From: Firmicutes bacterium UBA5449
Lineage (GTDB): Bacteria; Bacillota; SHA-98; UBA4971
Direction: 5' to 3'
NCBI GenBank assembly: GCA_002424305.1
Contig: DIQZ01000062.1
Location: forward strand, 1 to 35,758
DNA: 35,758 nt
In this document: piece after piece, positions 1 to 10,104 of the stretch
Numbering within the stretch: the first letter of the stretch is position 1
Layout of the letters: each line of letters begins with the position of its first letter
Notes under the pieces: generated by a model
Told to the model about the DNA's origin: nothing
The model's input: the letters and a program-made list of their open reading frames with translations, nothing else
Databases searched by the model: none
Translations under genes and position numbers: made by a program

Positions 1-1939
1 ACTCGTCAAGTTCTTCAATATCTGTCTGTATCTCCGCGGCTCTGCTGCGAAGCGCCTGAAGCTCAGGCTGAATGTCTTCTGTAAGACGTATTTTCGCGCT
101 CTTGCTGTCCTCGCTCCGTTTGAGGGCATCGGCGAGATACGCTTCAAGTTCACTATCCTGCTGCAGCCCGGGTAAGCCGGCTTGAGACAAGACCTCATCC
201 AATTTGCGTTCCCACCCGGCGATGGAATCCTCCAGCTCTTTTTTTCTTACCAGGCACCTATGATAGCAAGCGTAAGTATCCCTTGCTAACATTAATTCAG
301 CAAGCACACTACTAAACACACCACTTGCTCCCGCACCGGCATTATCTGCCCCTACATTAGAATCATCTGTGCCACCACTGAAATCACTTGCTCGCGCACT
401 GACACTATTTGTCTTTGAAATGATTGTCTCTGTAATTACTTGAAGTTCAGGGGGCAAGTCTTCTATTATTGAACTGACTGCCTTTTCATAGTCGGCAATC
501 TTTGATTGTATTTCAGACGCTTCCTTAGAGATTGCTTCACTACGTGCTTCTCGGTGCTTGTTATCGCGATATACATGCCAAAGCCTATAACCGCCGGAGA
601 GAATAAAGACACATCCTCCGAGAGCAAAGGCAATAGCGATACCAAACCCTAAAGGAGAATGTCCTGTGATAACCCATATACATAACGCTGTCAGGAGAAA
701 AGCTGAACCTATCCAAAAGCTAATACCCGGCTTCGCAGGTCTCGGGACAACCTGACTTGCCTCATTGTGCAACTCCGATAACCGACTTTGCAGAACATCA
801 ATGTTGCTTACAGTCTCAACCAGAGAATCCCAAGTGTCCATAGTATCCAAGGGTAGCCCGGATAATGCCTCACTGTCTATGTATTCATCCAGCTTCGCCT
901 TATACGCAGCCTCCTCAGTCCGGACAGATACAAGCTCTGCCTTATCACGAAGAACTGTCGCAAGTTCCTCTCCCAGTGTATTAATTGACGAGCCAAGCTC
1001 GAGAAAAGCTTCATCCTCCGGAGTGAAAGCAGATATCAGATCCTGGCAAAGCCTTGCTTCACTTTGAAGACCGCGGATCTCTCTATTGATATCTTCTATC
1101 TCGTTTAGCCTATTGGCGCGGAATTCCTCATAATTCTCCGGAACATGTTGCAATTCATCAGGGATACCGACCACCTGCTCGAGTTTTACCGCTTGCTGCT
1201 TCAAATGGACGAGCATTGCAAGGTTTTCCACGTCTTTTTGGTATTTCTCCTTGTCTCGTCTGAGGTGTTGCAGTTTTTGCTTAAGCGCAACTCGAGTTGT
1301 TTCCGCATCCCTCAGAGAACAGAGATAATCCCTGATCTCATCACTTGTGATAATTCCGAATTTCGCCATGTCCATAATGACATGATCAAAGAATTGGTCG
1401 AGACATTTTTGGGGAATCCCCCCATGAAGCAGGATGGGAGTGACAAACCGCAAGGCATCCTTAATAGGAAGATCGGGTAGGTCCATACGCCGGAGGAAGC
1501 TAATGAATACTTCGCCAAGCTCCTGCTGCCACCTGGGCTCGTCTAAGCCTATGGCGCGAAGCGCCGATGTCCAGTAGTCGCCTTCCCCATACCCTATGAT
1601 GCCTTGCCAAACGAGGAATGCAGCAATACTTGCAGGGGCCCTATGCCTAAGCAGCTTGAGCCCAAGCTTGGGATCAGGATCAAGTTCAGTAATGATTAAT
1701 GCGTTTAGTCTTTGGACATCTTCAGAAGAAAGTTCGACTTCACCAAGGAACCTTACCCTTCGAAACTTCTCGGTAAGAACTCGCTCACAATCACCAAGGG
1801 AGACACACGTTTCTAACATAGCAAGTCCACCTCGTGTGAGGCGTTTTTTAGACGTTCCCTTGATCCTTTCGACCATTTCCCCAAATTCCCTTGCCTTGTC
1901 GGGAAATATCACTGGGTCGATCACGGCATGAAAGGACAC
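1..1939 (-). CDS. Coiled-coil protein with two central membrane helices (partial, C-terminus outside window)
   Basis: The minus-strand frame is open from a GTG at 1939 to the window edge, giving 646 codons, so the stop lies beyond position 1. An in-frame TGA lies just upstream of the GTG. Residues 1 to about 210 form a compact region containing a segment (GDYW, then WQQELGEVF and RFVTPILLHGGIP, about 130-190) that looks like a folded module I cannot name. From about 215 to 395 the protein is charged heptad-like coiled coil. Two hydrophobic helices follow at about 405-452 (SFWIGSAFLLTALCIWVI and FGIAIAFALGGCVFIL), then more coiled coil with a Gly/Ser/Asp-rich insert. The architecture recalls YhaN or SMC-like membrane-tethered coils, but I see no Walker motif in the visible part. 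It starts about 170 nt after the HD gene and probably belongs to the same operon, as its partner. Function is unknown. Confidence 0.75.
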   Translation of the reverse strand, partial: MSFHAVIDPVIFPDKAREFGEMVERIKGTSKKRLTRGGLAMLETCVSLGDCERVLTEKFRRVRFLGEVELSSEDVQRLNALIITELDPDPKLGLKLLRHRAPASIAAFLVWQGIIGYGEGDYWTSALRAIGLDEPRWQQELGEVFISFLRRMDLPDLPIKDALRFVTPILLHGGIPQKCLDQFFDHVIMDMAKFGIITSDEIRDYLCSLRDAETTRVALKQKLQHLRRDKEKYQKDVENLAMLVHLKQQAVKLEQVVGIPDELQHVPENYEEFRANRLNEIEDINREIRGLQSEARLCQDLISAFTPEDEAFLELGSSINTLGEELATVLRDKAELVSVRTEEAAYKAKLDEYIDSEALSGLPLDTMDTWDSLVETVSNIDVLQSRLSELHNEASQVVPRPAKPGISFWIGSAFLLTALCIWVITGHSPLGFGIAIAFALGGCVFILSGGYRLWHVYRDNKHREARSEAISKEASEIQSKIADYEKAVSSIIEDLPPELQVITETIISKTNSVSARASDFSGGTDDSNVGADNAGAGASGVFSSVLAELMLARDTYACYHRCLVRKKELEDSIAGWERKLDEVLSQAGLPGLQQDSELEAYLADALKRSEDSKSAKIRLTEDIQPELQALRSRAAEIQTDIEELDE

Positions 1940-2108
1940 GGCGCTTGGGGTATGGTATCCTCAAGCTACTTGCAACGTAGTACCTTTTTCGCGTCTAGAG
2001 GTCACACGATTTGACGAGTAGTCTCTTGTCGTAGGCGCTGGAAAGCCTTTACCAACACAACCATTTGCTAAGAAACCATTTATCATTGGCTCCTACTCTT
2101 CAATTTCA

Positions 2109-5100
2109 CTACTCACATAATTCCGGCTCCCCGCAAGAAAATGCAGGCGAAGCAATCGGATCTCTCGTCGCCGCCCTTCGCACGCGCATGCGCACATCCT
2201 GTTGTAAACGGTTGATTACTACCCTCATACGATCAGAAAGCGGAGGACTTAACCTATCTACCATTGTCATAGCAATTCTAGCCACCGATGCACGAATATG
2301 TGGATCGGGAGCCGATGCTGCGGCCTCTATCCAGTCCGACATGAACTCGAGAAGTGGATTAATTACTGGTGGCCAATCCGATTCTCTTATTAACCGATTT
2401 GCAGTTGCTACCAATGCTTTGGCTTCCGACTGAGTGTGCGAGGTTACTCTCGCACGGATCATGAGAAGAGCTGATTGCGCACTCTGTTGTTCTTGAGGCA
2501 TCTGTGAGCGAAGCAGCACCTCCATGCAAAAACGTGCCTGGGTCCAAGCAGCTTCTATCGGCAGGTCATACAAACGAGTCGTCACAAGACGGCAAATGTC
2601 TGACAGCATAACATCAGGGAAATATGATGAAATATTGACAATACCTTCCCAAGCCACAGCGGTACAACTTTCCCTGTCTAGAAAACCAAAGGCACTGCGC
2701 TCAGATGCAAGGCAACGCAACAGAGACCGGGCCAGCCTCAAGCGTCCTTCTCCATGTGCTGCTGTAAACAAATGCGTCGCCGCCTTGATTCCGAACATTA
2801 CCTCTTCAATAGTGGCATTTTCTGCATCCCAGAGTTCATCAAGCACCTCAGCGGCCCTATAGGAAGTCTCGTCGGCAATAGGCTGACTCGGGCCAACCGG
2901 ATAAGAGCTATGTCCCAACGTTAACTGCTTGCCATTCTTTCGAGAGGCTGCACGGCAATAAAGAGACTCCAGAGACTCAAGCCACAGATCAGAGATTTTG
3001 CTGTACCCTTGAGAAGAGTCAGATGTACTCAAAAAGTCAATTAAGATGTCCCTCTCTCTGTTGGATGGTAGTGCTTTCAGCGTGTTCAAGAGTATCTGGT
3101 GTTCCTCAGACTCATACCAATCTTGCATCCCCCGGTCTAGAAATCCCTGTCCTACTGCTCTTGAGACTCTGTCTATCCACTCAACACTGGAATCTGGAAG
3201 TTCTAACTTCTCGCGGACAAATCTGATAGCACGACCGACCACTGTCCAAGGCGCCCGAGTCACTGTGGCCTGAAGAATGTCGGCGTGAGTATGATACATC
3301 ACCTTTCTTTTCTGCACGGCGTAACGAATCAAGGGGGTTAGATTCACCCACATTTCAGAAGTGAGATCCGCATTCCTCATCAACTCCGGCCATATGTCAA
3401 AAGTCGTTAGCCAAACACGCCCAGTCGGCTCCTGCAGTTCTCTGGTAGTCCAAGTCACTAATGTATTCAACATGGCATAAGAAATCGTATCGCCTAATAC
3501 AGCAATACCCGGGTGGCCAACGTTGCCGATTCTCTTTGGGGAAATGGAGATCAACTCAAGAATCGGCTCAAGCTTGTCAGCTGTAAGATTGAGCTCAATA
3601 TGAGGAAATAGGCTCCTTAGTAAGTCTTTGCTCTTGCCAGCGTAGGGTACTCCCCAGGGCAGACGCAAAATTCCGTCGAGTACAGGTTCAACAACTGTGT
3701 CGCCTTCCAGCTGCATGGTGTGAGCCAGAGAAAGACTAGTCTGCACGTGATAACCAACAACTTCTTGCCAAGACCGTAAGTACCAGCGTCGCAACGCTAC
3801 TCGTTCGCCAAGAAACGCCTCATAAGGATGAAAATTGGCACGATCACTGAAGTAGAGCCTGCCATCTTTCTTAGGTTCCATGTTAGTATTCAGCAATAAT
3901 GTGACTGCCTTATTGATTATTCTATACGCATCATCCTTTTCGGCTGCATCTCCAAACTCTTGCATGAAATGAAGAGGGTCATCGTCTCCCTGTTCTTTAT
4001 GAGTGGTAGTGTTTGGAATTAGCCGCTTGGCTTCCAGGGCAGCCATGTAGAACTCAGACCCTGGAGGATTGGCTTTTCTTGCCTGTCTTACCGCTTTAGC
4101 AATATCATCAGGATCACCGTGAAACCAAGCGATCCACACTTTCGCTATCGCCTCGCGACCACGGTCGGGCTCCAAGTGGTAATCTCCGCGTTCTAGGGAA
4201 CCATGCGGAGCCCCAGACCAAGTTCCATATCCTCTAAGACAATAACCCTGCACAGCCATCCGCCACGACAACTCTGCAAGTATCTGGCCGTAAATCGGAC
4301 GCTGCCTACGTTCTAAGTCTAGCAACATACCATAACACTCCAGGAAAGACTCATCTATAGGTTCATTGAAGTAACCGAATGCCCACATAGTCTCGATAAG
4401 GTCATGCCAGGCAACTTGCTCTTCCGGCTGGAATTTGACGTTTTCGAGTTGTAACCGGTTGTCAATGAGATCTGTGATCTCTTTCCACTCGACTTTGTGC
4501 TGCCTCTTTAGAATTTGTAGGGTAAGAGAGACTATCCTCATTATTAACCGGCTGCTTCCGATAACGTCAGTACCCTTGTCATTTGAATGCCCGATAAGCA
4601 TGGTCTCTAGCAGCCTCAGATCATATTCATGGTACGCCCAGTGAAGACCATAAGCCGCAACCCAAGAGGCGCCTACCATGGGTCTCTCGTTCGTCATGAT
4701 ATCCTGACATACCAAAGTACTCAAACGCCGAACCATGTCAATATCGCCTCGGGCATCCGCGTCGATTGCTTCATTACGAAGCAGCTTCAGGGCTGAGGTG
4801 CGTTGTTTTTCACCACGATGAGACGCTGCAGCATAGGTAATTTCTTGGTCTGAACGTCCAGAGATGGCACCAAAAGACCCAAGTGCTGAATCGTAAGTAG
4901 CGCGATCTACTCGTCTGAGTTCAACGCCCTTCCATTGAACTGGGGTGCCGGCGGGTTCATGATCAGCTGCCGGAGGCATGATTTCTTCTGGAAACGTTCT
5001 CATCAAATGCACTTCTGGTTCACAAAGGAGCCACTGCAAGGGAGGTTCATCTGGCACAGAATCGCTACAAACTGGATCCAGAAAATGGATGCCAATCGAT

Positions 5101-5969
5101 GCACCTAGAGTGCTTAGCAGTTCATTGTAGACTTCCGCCGACCGTAAGTGGTTCCGCAGACTCTCAACTGCTGAATCTATCCTTCCATGCAAATTCGATG
5201 GTACCCTAATCTGAACCCTGACTTTTCCTTCTTCAATATGCAGTTTATCTGCTGTAAGTAGGTGTCGCAACCAGTGCGCCCTATTCATTAGGTTTCCTGC
5301 TTTGTTGGCAAACAAGGTCATACTGTCACAACGTCCGCTATCCTCGTCAAGCAAATCAACCACCGCTAGTATGGCGGCAATTCCATTGATCCTTTTCGGA
5401 TCAAAGCCAGCCGCTTTGGAGCAACGCTCCAACTCTTGATAGCCTTCCTCTCCCGGCCAGTACGCGTGAGAACGCGCAAGGGATGCAACCAAACGAAATA
5501 TGTGATCCTTAATAAACTCAGGATACTCATTTTTCATGAGGCGGTTCACTATCCCGTGTACACGAAAGATGTGGGTGCGCCGAATCCAACTGGGAAGATC
5601 AGCAAAACTAGACGCGTATCTTGTGCGATCTCGCTCATCCAAGTCATCCTCTCGCTGAGCTAACATACCCATGTCGTGCATGAGAATAGCCACAGAAAGA
5701 AGACATGCCTCATCAGTCGTCAGTATATCGAGCAAGCGCTTTCCATCTGCACGGGTCCAAGTCCCAACTCGCTCCACCAGGCTAGCCAAATGAGGCAGAC
5801 CGTGCTCAGTGAACTCTGCTAGTTGACAATGCCGAGCCAGTCGCTCAATCTCCTCAAGTAGCTCCCTTAGGAAATTAGCGGCACACGGACACCCGTCTCT
5901 CTGAATCAAATTTGTCTCAACAGCTTTTCGACACAATCGAGAACTCAGAATATGTTCAATACTTGGCAT
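2109..5969 (-). CDS. Large HD-domain protein (HD-CE-like) with long helical C-terminal region
   Basis: 1286 aa. The N-terminal 215 residues carry an HD phosphohydrolase-like pattern: EHG with H56 and H60, the HD doublet H98-D99 in LMHDMGM, H138, H168 in ARSHAYWP, and D205 in VVDLLDED. This matches the HD variants seen in bacterial conflict systems (often with Hsp90-like or STAND partners), where the fold may hydrolyse a nucleotide or phosphoester; that activity is inferred. The remaining 1000 residues are Trp- and Leu-rich helices without a catalytic motif I recognise, probably HEAT/TPR-like repeats used for sensing or scaffolding. The start is an ATG with a GGGGGG tract about 10 nt upstream. 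The next gene downstream encodes a coiled-coil membrane protein, so the pair may be a two-gene defence unit. The HD call is firm; the biological role is not. Confidence 0.8.
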   Translation of the reverse strand: MPSIEHILSSRLCRKAVETNLIQRDGCPCAANFLRELLEEIERLARHCQLAEFTEHGLPHLASLVERVGTWTRADGKRLLDILTTDEACLLSVAILMHDMGMLAQREDDLDERDRTRYASSFADLPSWIRRTHIFRVHGIVNRLMKNEYPEFIKDHIFRLVASLARSHAYWPGEEGYQELERCSKAAGFDPKRINGIAAILAVVDLLDEDSGRCDSMTLFANKAGNLMNRAHWLRHLLTADKLHIEEGKVRVQIRVPSNLHGRIDSAVESLRNHLRSAEVYNELLSTLGASIGIHFLDPVCSDSVPDEPPLQWLLCEPEVHLMRTFPEEIMPPAADHEPAGTPVQWKGVELRRVDRATYDSALGSFGAISGRSDQEITYAAASHRGEKQRTSALKLLRNEAIDADARGDIDMVRRLSTLVCQDIMTNERPMVGASWVAAYGLHWAYHEYDLRLLETMLIGHSNDKGTDVIGSSRLIMRIVSLTLQILKRQHKVEWKEITDLIDNRLQLENVKFQPEEQVAWHDLIETMWAFGYFNEPIDESFLECYGMLLDLERRQRPIYGQILAELSWRMAVQGYCLRGYGTWSGAPHGSLERGDYHLEPDRGREAIAKVWIAWFHGDPDDIAKAVRQARKANPPGSEFYMAALEAKRLIPNTTTHKEQGDDDPLHFMQEFGDAAEKDDAYRIINKAVTLLLNTNMEPKKDGRLYFSDRANFHPYEAFLGERVALRRWYLRSWQEVVGYHVQTSLSLAHTMQLEGDTVVEPVLDGILRLPWGVPYAGKSKDLLRSLFPHIELNLTADKLEPILELISISPKRIGNVGHPGIAVLGDTISYAMLNTLVTWTTRELQEPTGRVWLTTFDIWPELMRNADLTSEMWVNLTPLIRYAVQKRKVMYHTHADILQATVTRAPWTVVGRAIRFVREKLELPDSSVEWIDRVSRAVGQGFLDRGMQDWYESEEHQILLNTLKALPSNRERDILIDFLSTSDSSQGYSKISDLWLESLESLYCRAASRKNGKQLTLGHSSYPVGPSQPIADETSYRAAEVLDELWDAENATIEEVMFGIKAATHLFTAAHGEGRLRLARSLLRCLASERSAFGFLDRESCTAVAWEGIVNISSYFPDVMLSDICRLVTTRLYDLPIEAAWTQARFCMEVLLRSQMPQEQQSAQSALLMIRARVTSHTQSEAKALVATANRLIRESDWPPVINPLLEFMSDWIEAAASAPDPHIRASVARIAMTMVDRLSPPLSDRMRVVINRLQQDVRMRVRRAATRDPIASPAFSCGEPELCE

Positions 5970-6549
5970 GCTCGGCGTTCCCCCCAGCTACTCCTCTATG
6001 TACTCGAATACTGCAACACCCATCGACAAGTTCCCAACCGGATTGTTCAGAAAACACAAGTCTACTGGTATTCATACCTCTATCTGCAACTGTCCATATG
6101 AAGACACATTTCTATCCATACTAGTTAAGCATATGTCAATGCCCACTCTGCCTTATCCTTACGAGCTATCGCCAGCAAATTCGCGACTGTCTTGCTGGCA
6201 CCCTCTCTGACACGTAGAAGAAGATTACGTGACGAGTCGGCAGCCGAATCAGGTTAGGGTGCTCCTTGAACGCAAAAGGATGCCTCTGGACACCAAAACA
6301 TCATGAAATATTGCACTAGGTCGTTCGGCAAGACAAATAAGCTCACTTAGTTTCGGTTGCTGTGTGGTTCAAACGTCTTTGTGAGCAAATTTGGCTGAGT
6401 TCTTAGTCTTGATTTCTTCAGGCTTGCGCTGCAAACATGACTCAGGAAGAGCCTCCAGGCTGGCTTCGCCCCCTAACGGAAAGATAATTGATACGCTCTC
6501 CCTCACCTGAGAGAAACAGTAAACCATGAGAGATTGCGTCGAGGTATTC
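5970..6549. other. Gene-free stretch between the HD gene and a small exported-protein gene
   Basis: I find no reading frame with coding character on either strand. The stretch should hold the promoter of the HD operon on the minus strand, but no convincing -35/-10 pair stands out. One perfect 8-bp inverted repeat, GCCAGCAA (6171-6178) with TTGCTGGC (6192-6199), has a 13-nt loop and no T-run. It could be an RNA hairpin or an operator. Confidence 0.5.
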
Positions 6550-6927
6550 TCACCAGTTCCAAGAGCCATCCAAATTCCACCTATGGCGCACTGGAAGTCT
6601 AAGAATCCACTGAACGCTGGCAATCAAGAGCTTGCGACATGGGCCAACAAAGTCGCCAGCTTCGCGGCTTTCTGGATCTGGCGAATAGCCCAGTGAATGT
6701 GCTTCTTCCGCCGTTGCTAGTCGTACATGAATCGAGTACCGGTTCCCATGCAAATGACGAAGTTTCTCTTCGACATGCCTGTAGGGAGGATAGTATCTAT
6801 GCTGGTAGTCATCAACTATTAGAACCGCGTTATCCGGCATCGGTTCCCCCACTTCAACTGCCAGCCCGATCGCGATCAGAAAGACCAATAATGCTTGAAC
6901 ATGCACCCACACAGAATGACGGTTAAT
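6550..6927 (-). CDS. Small exported or membrane-anchored protein with a likely ATT start
   Basis: The reading frame can be extended to an ATG at 6987, but no ribosome site precedes it. A strong AGGAGG (6937-6942) sits 9 nt before an in-frame ATT at 6927. Starting there gives 125 aa with a typical signal or anchor helix right at the N-terminus (VQALLVFLIAIGLAVEV). The mature part reads like an intact family member: DNAVLIVDD, YYPPYRHVEEKL, then TAEEAHSLGYSPDPESRE, ending RHRWNLDGSWNW. The EEA..GY.PDPE segment faintly resembles the Ada-type metal-binding pattern (EEA..GYRPC..C), but the cysteines are absent. No function is assigned. Either ATT is used as a rare start or the original start codon has been lost, which would make this a decaying gene. 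Confidence 0.5.
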   Translation of the reverse strand: MNRHSVWVHVQALLVFLIAIGLAVEVGEPMPDNAVLIVDDYQHRYYPPYRHVEEKLRHLHGNRYSIHVRLATAEEAHSLGYSPDPESREAGDFVGPCRKLLIASVQWILRLPVRHRWNLDGSWNW

Positions 6928-7090
6928 ATTGAGCCACCTCCTAATTTCGGTACCATCGGTTAACAGCAACTCCATAGCAATACCCATGTTGCCGATGTCG
7001 CCACACCTGATGAGAAGGGTCTATTCTCCTCCTCGTGAAGCCGCCTGCCATCCTGTAGGTTTCTTGAACATGAATGGACTGCTCTAATAG

Positions 7091-7606
7091 TCATAGATGA
7101 CATGCGCCATCATCTGAATATCGCTCAGCTAACAGCCCGATCATTCTCTGCACGTTCAACGTAAACAACGCGCATCCCATAAAAAGACGGGCAGCAGTTG
7201 ATGATTTAGGTACTGAGTCCAGATCAATCCGAGAGAGTAGAACATTGGACCACCCATTTTCAGGTGTGTCAATATACTTGTTTGTTGATCGTCGCAAGTC
7301 ACGCCTGGCTTCATCTTGAGATTGATAGCCTAAAGCGCTCCATAGTGTGTTCGTACATGTGTAGGAATCTATTATCTGCTGCAGATCATGTGACTGAATT
7401 GCCCCAGCCATGAAATAGGCAGCCAGCAGCATACTGAGCATTTGCTGTAGCAGCGTTTTCTCGAGTGCGACCTTCCACGCAGATCTCAGTTTTTGAATGC
7501 GAGCTCCATACCTTGGACACCTCCGAAAGCCAAAGTCCTGCCACGGCTCATCCAGCAGAATCGTCTGTAAGCACTCGGCTGCAACTTGTCGAACAGAGTC
7601 CTTCAT
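7091..7606 (-). CDS. Hypothetical protein, 171 aa
   Basis: ATG at 7606 is preceded by AGAGGTGA with good spacing, which supports a real start. The protein begins MKDSVRQVAAECLQ and has one moderately hydrophobic segment near 60-78 (QQMLSMLLAAYFMAGAIQ) that could be a buried or membrane helix. The rest is mixed helical with several Arg/Asp pairs. I recognise no family and see no catalytic motif. It lies upstream of the small exported-protein gene on the same strand, with about 100 nt between the two coding regions, so the two could be co-transcribed. A perfect dyad about 50 nt upstream of the start may be its operator. Confidence 0.55.
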   Translation of the reverse strand: MKDSVRQVAAECLQTILLDEPWQDFGFRRCPRYGARIQKLRSAWKVALEKTLLQQMLSMLLAAYFMAGAIQSHDLQQIIDSYTCTNTLWSALGYQSQDEARRDLRRSTNKYIDTPENGWSNVLLSRIDLDSVPKSSTAARLFMGCALFTLNVQRMIGLLAERYSDDGACHL

Positions 7607-7652
7607 GTATGGTCACCTCTCTAAGTTCAAGTTACCAGGTGTAAACGGAGGT

Positions 7653-7667
7653 TCGTAGGATCTACGA
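7653..7667. promoter_or_regulatory. Perfect dyad upstream of the 171-aa gene
   Basis: TCGTAG-GAT-CTACGA is a perfect 6-bp inverted repeat with a 3-nt centre, about 47 nt upstream of the ATG at 7606. The GTAG/CTAC half-sites resemble those of the BlaI-type motifs near 24.25 and 25.2 kb, so binding of a winged-helix repressor is possible but unproven. Confidence 0.35.
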
Positions 7668-7779
7668 TAATTTTCGTCTCCCAAATGTACCCCATAGCTA
7701 CCATTCTGCTCCTAACAGGTGATGATGACCGCCTTTCTCCAACAGATAGATATCTACCAGCTCAGCTAATTATAACTAT

Positions 7780-8055
7780 CTACTGCAAGAAGCAAGGAAC
7801 CCTCCTAACCGTCCAAGGATGTCCTTGACGCATACTGCTGACGACTCTTGCTGTTCTTTCGAAGACGTCTGCGTTATGGTTTTCATAGTTACTGGCGTAC
7901 GCCATGAAACGATCCACATTTATCCTATCATAATACTTACGCGAGATCCTAGAAATCTCCGCAAGCACGCTTCTAGCTATTCCATAGTGCTGATAAGCCA
8001 GAAGGTCAGCCTCCCAACATTGGAGTACCTCATCCGGGGGAGGGGGACAGATCAG
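7780..8055 (-). pseudogene. Remnant resembling the C-terminus of an M48-type zinc peptidase
   Basis: The minus-strand frame is open from just after a TGA near 8056 to a TAG at 7780. It reads CWEADLLAYQHYG, then DRFMAYASNYE and finally RQGHPWTVRRV. In M48 (HtpX/Ste24-like) peptidases an E..AD metal-ligand region is followed further on by a conserved HP.TV.R segment, and both elements appear in that order here. There is no start codon with a ribosome site and the HExxH part is missing, so this would be a 5'-deleted fragment. The family match is from memory of motifs only. Confidence 0.35.
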
Positions 8056-8165
8056 TCACCTCACAGAGTTATTGGCGTCATTGCTGAACATGAAGCCCGT
8101 AATTGGTGTGGAGTCTCAAGGCATTACCATTGTCTTTGCACAAGAGGAGATCTGCAATTGTCTAG

Positions 8166-10076
8166 AACAGGTTACCGCTTACAGCACTAGCGTTTGACAA
8201 CTACGGCTTCAAGCCCGAGTTCTACCTCAGGCGGTTTGAAGTCCAGCAAGTCGTAATAGACGCGCTGTGGAGCCATGCGGACGGTGGAGAACCTCTCTTC
8301 ACGCGGGTGTTCTTTGCTGTTGTCAGCCACTACCTTGGCACTCACTTCGAGGACTATAGGATGAAGGACTCGCACGCGATGCAAATTACTTTCTTCGATA
8401 TCTCCGCCACCCAGGATCTCACCGCCATACGGGAAGCGATCTGGCAGCGGATGTTCGCCCTCTATGAATATGAGAACTTACGGGAAGACGTTCTGGGCGT
8501 GGTTCGCCACTACATCATGTCCCCCTTCGGGGTGACCTGCAGCGACGTGGTAGCAAATGATGCCAAGCACGTCTTGCCTTTTCTGGAGTCTGTGCTCGAT
8601 TCGGACAACTACCGCGACTGCGCCTTGATACACGACTGCCTGGACCTTCTCGAAAGGCACGGCGTAGAGTTTCCTCAGAGTCTACAAGATCAGTACCGCA
8701 ACGACACCTACGCACTTGCGAAGATCCGCCTCTCAGAGTGGTTCAAGAGGCGGGAACAGAACCTATCGTGGGAGGAGCACGAGCAGTACAAGCGAGACCT
8801 GTTGGAAAAGCACACAGCAGACTACACACTAGACGACTATGCTTTCTTCTTTGAGCGCTGCCTGGAGATCCGGAATACGCTAGATTCAGAGCAGAAAGAG
8901 CCTCAACTTCGGTGCGGTGTGGAGAACGCCCTGCTATTGCTGGCAGAACGCGACCCTGACCTGTACGAGCAGGTACTGCAGCATTATCTAAGCCTTCAGG
9001 ATCCGTTCCAGCTTTACGGCCATCTAGTCGTGCAGAAACTCATACAACACCGGGGCTATGACGCAACACTTCACTTTTTGGGTAAGGCAGAGTTCCCTGC
9101 GAAGCAACGTTGGCTGTTTCACGTCTATGAGGTGCTTCCTTCCGACGCCATAGACGAAGAACGGCTCGGCCGCCTTTACGATCTTTATCGAGCGGCGGAG
9201 CCGACAAACCTCCCTCGCAACTGGGACTACCTGCTTAAGTATCTTACCTTGGACTCGCGAGTCGTTGCGAAGGTGGTCTCAGCGGTGCTTGAAAAGACAG
9301 AGAAAGATCCCAATATCGCTTACGCCCTGGAGATGCTGTTCAACCCTTACAAAGAAGTAACCAAGCGGTTACTCGACCTCCTCAAACTGGCTTACTTACT
9401 GGTCGAGGGCAGGCAGCACCACACCGACTATGCGGGAAAAGTGTTTGATTGCCTCTTAGATCTAGATCCTACCTTCGTCGAGGAGTATATCGCCTGGAAA
9501 TACGGCAACGCGGAGTCCGGAGGGCTGCGTAGCCGCGACGATTATAGGGACTACACTCTCATTTGGATTCGGCCGGACCACCAGGAGATCATGGACAAGG
9601 TAATCGATTGTGTCTTCCGTCACGAGAAGGACCTCATGCTCATAGATCCCTACCTCAGGACCTTCTTCCGGGTCAGGGCCGGCAACCGTGAGGCAGACGG
9701 TGAGGTGCGCGAAAAGCAAGACGCGTATCTCTTAAGGCTCATCGACGAGCGGAGCGACGACGCAGAGTTCATGGAGTATCTGTTCGGGATGATATCGCAG
9801 TTTGCACCCGAGAGAAGACGCAAGTTCGTCGAACGGTTCGTCCAGCGTAATAGAAGCCTCGAGACATTCAAACGCCTCCCCTTAGAGTCCAGAATAGGTT
9901 GCTCCTGGGGTAGTCGAGTGCCTATGCTCCAAAGGAGCGTGGACTACTGGGAATGGTTGCTGCCGATCTTGAACACAGTCGACCTTCTACCGCACAAGCA
10001 GTACGTCGAGCGCCGCGTCCAGGGACTGCGAGCTCAGATCGAGCGGGAAAAGAAGAGCGATTTCATCGAAGATTAA
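8166..10076 (+). pseudogene. 5'-truncated large helical-repeat protein (possible STAND NTPase C-terminal part), left copy
   Basis: The plus-strand frame is open from just after a TAG (8163-8165) to the stop at 10076, about 636 codons. Protein-like sequence (FDNYGFKPEFYLRRFEVQQ) is already present at the upstream end, before any plausible ATG or ribosome site, so the N-terminal part has been lost. The remainder is Leu/Arg/Asp-rich and strongly helical, like the C-terminal repeats of STAND or SIR2-type defence proteins, but no P-loop remains. The last 120 codons are near-identical to a second damaged copy at 19.7-20.5 kb on the same strand. The ORF has no internal stops, so a residual protein could still be made from an internal GTG (8307) or ATG (8361). 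Confidence 0.6.
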
Positions 10077-10104
10077 GTGACATCGAATTTAGACGAGTAA
10101 TGCA
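9736..10104 (+). repeat. Direct repeat, left copy (3' end of helical-repeat gene)
   Basis: This stretch closely matches 20187-20552 in the same orientation, beginning at CTCATCGACGAGCGGAGCG and ending at AATGCAGC, about 28 nt past the stop codon. The two copies bracket the entire RT to caspase gene cluster. Downstream of AATGCAGC the two sites diverge completely. Confidence 0.85.

Noticed and set aside
6369..6623. 84-aa minus-strand frame as a frameshifted continuation of the small exported protein
   Set aside because: The exported protein has a natural-looking end (RWNLDGSWNW then stop), so the other frame is a shadow.
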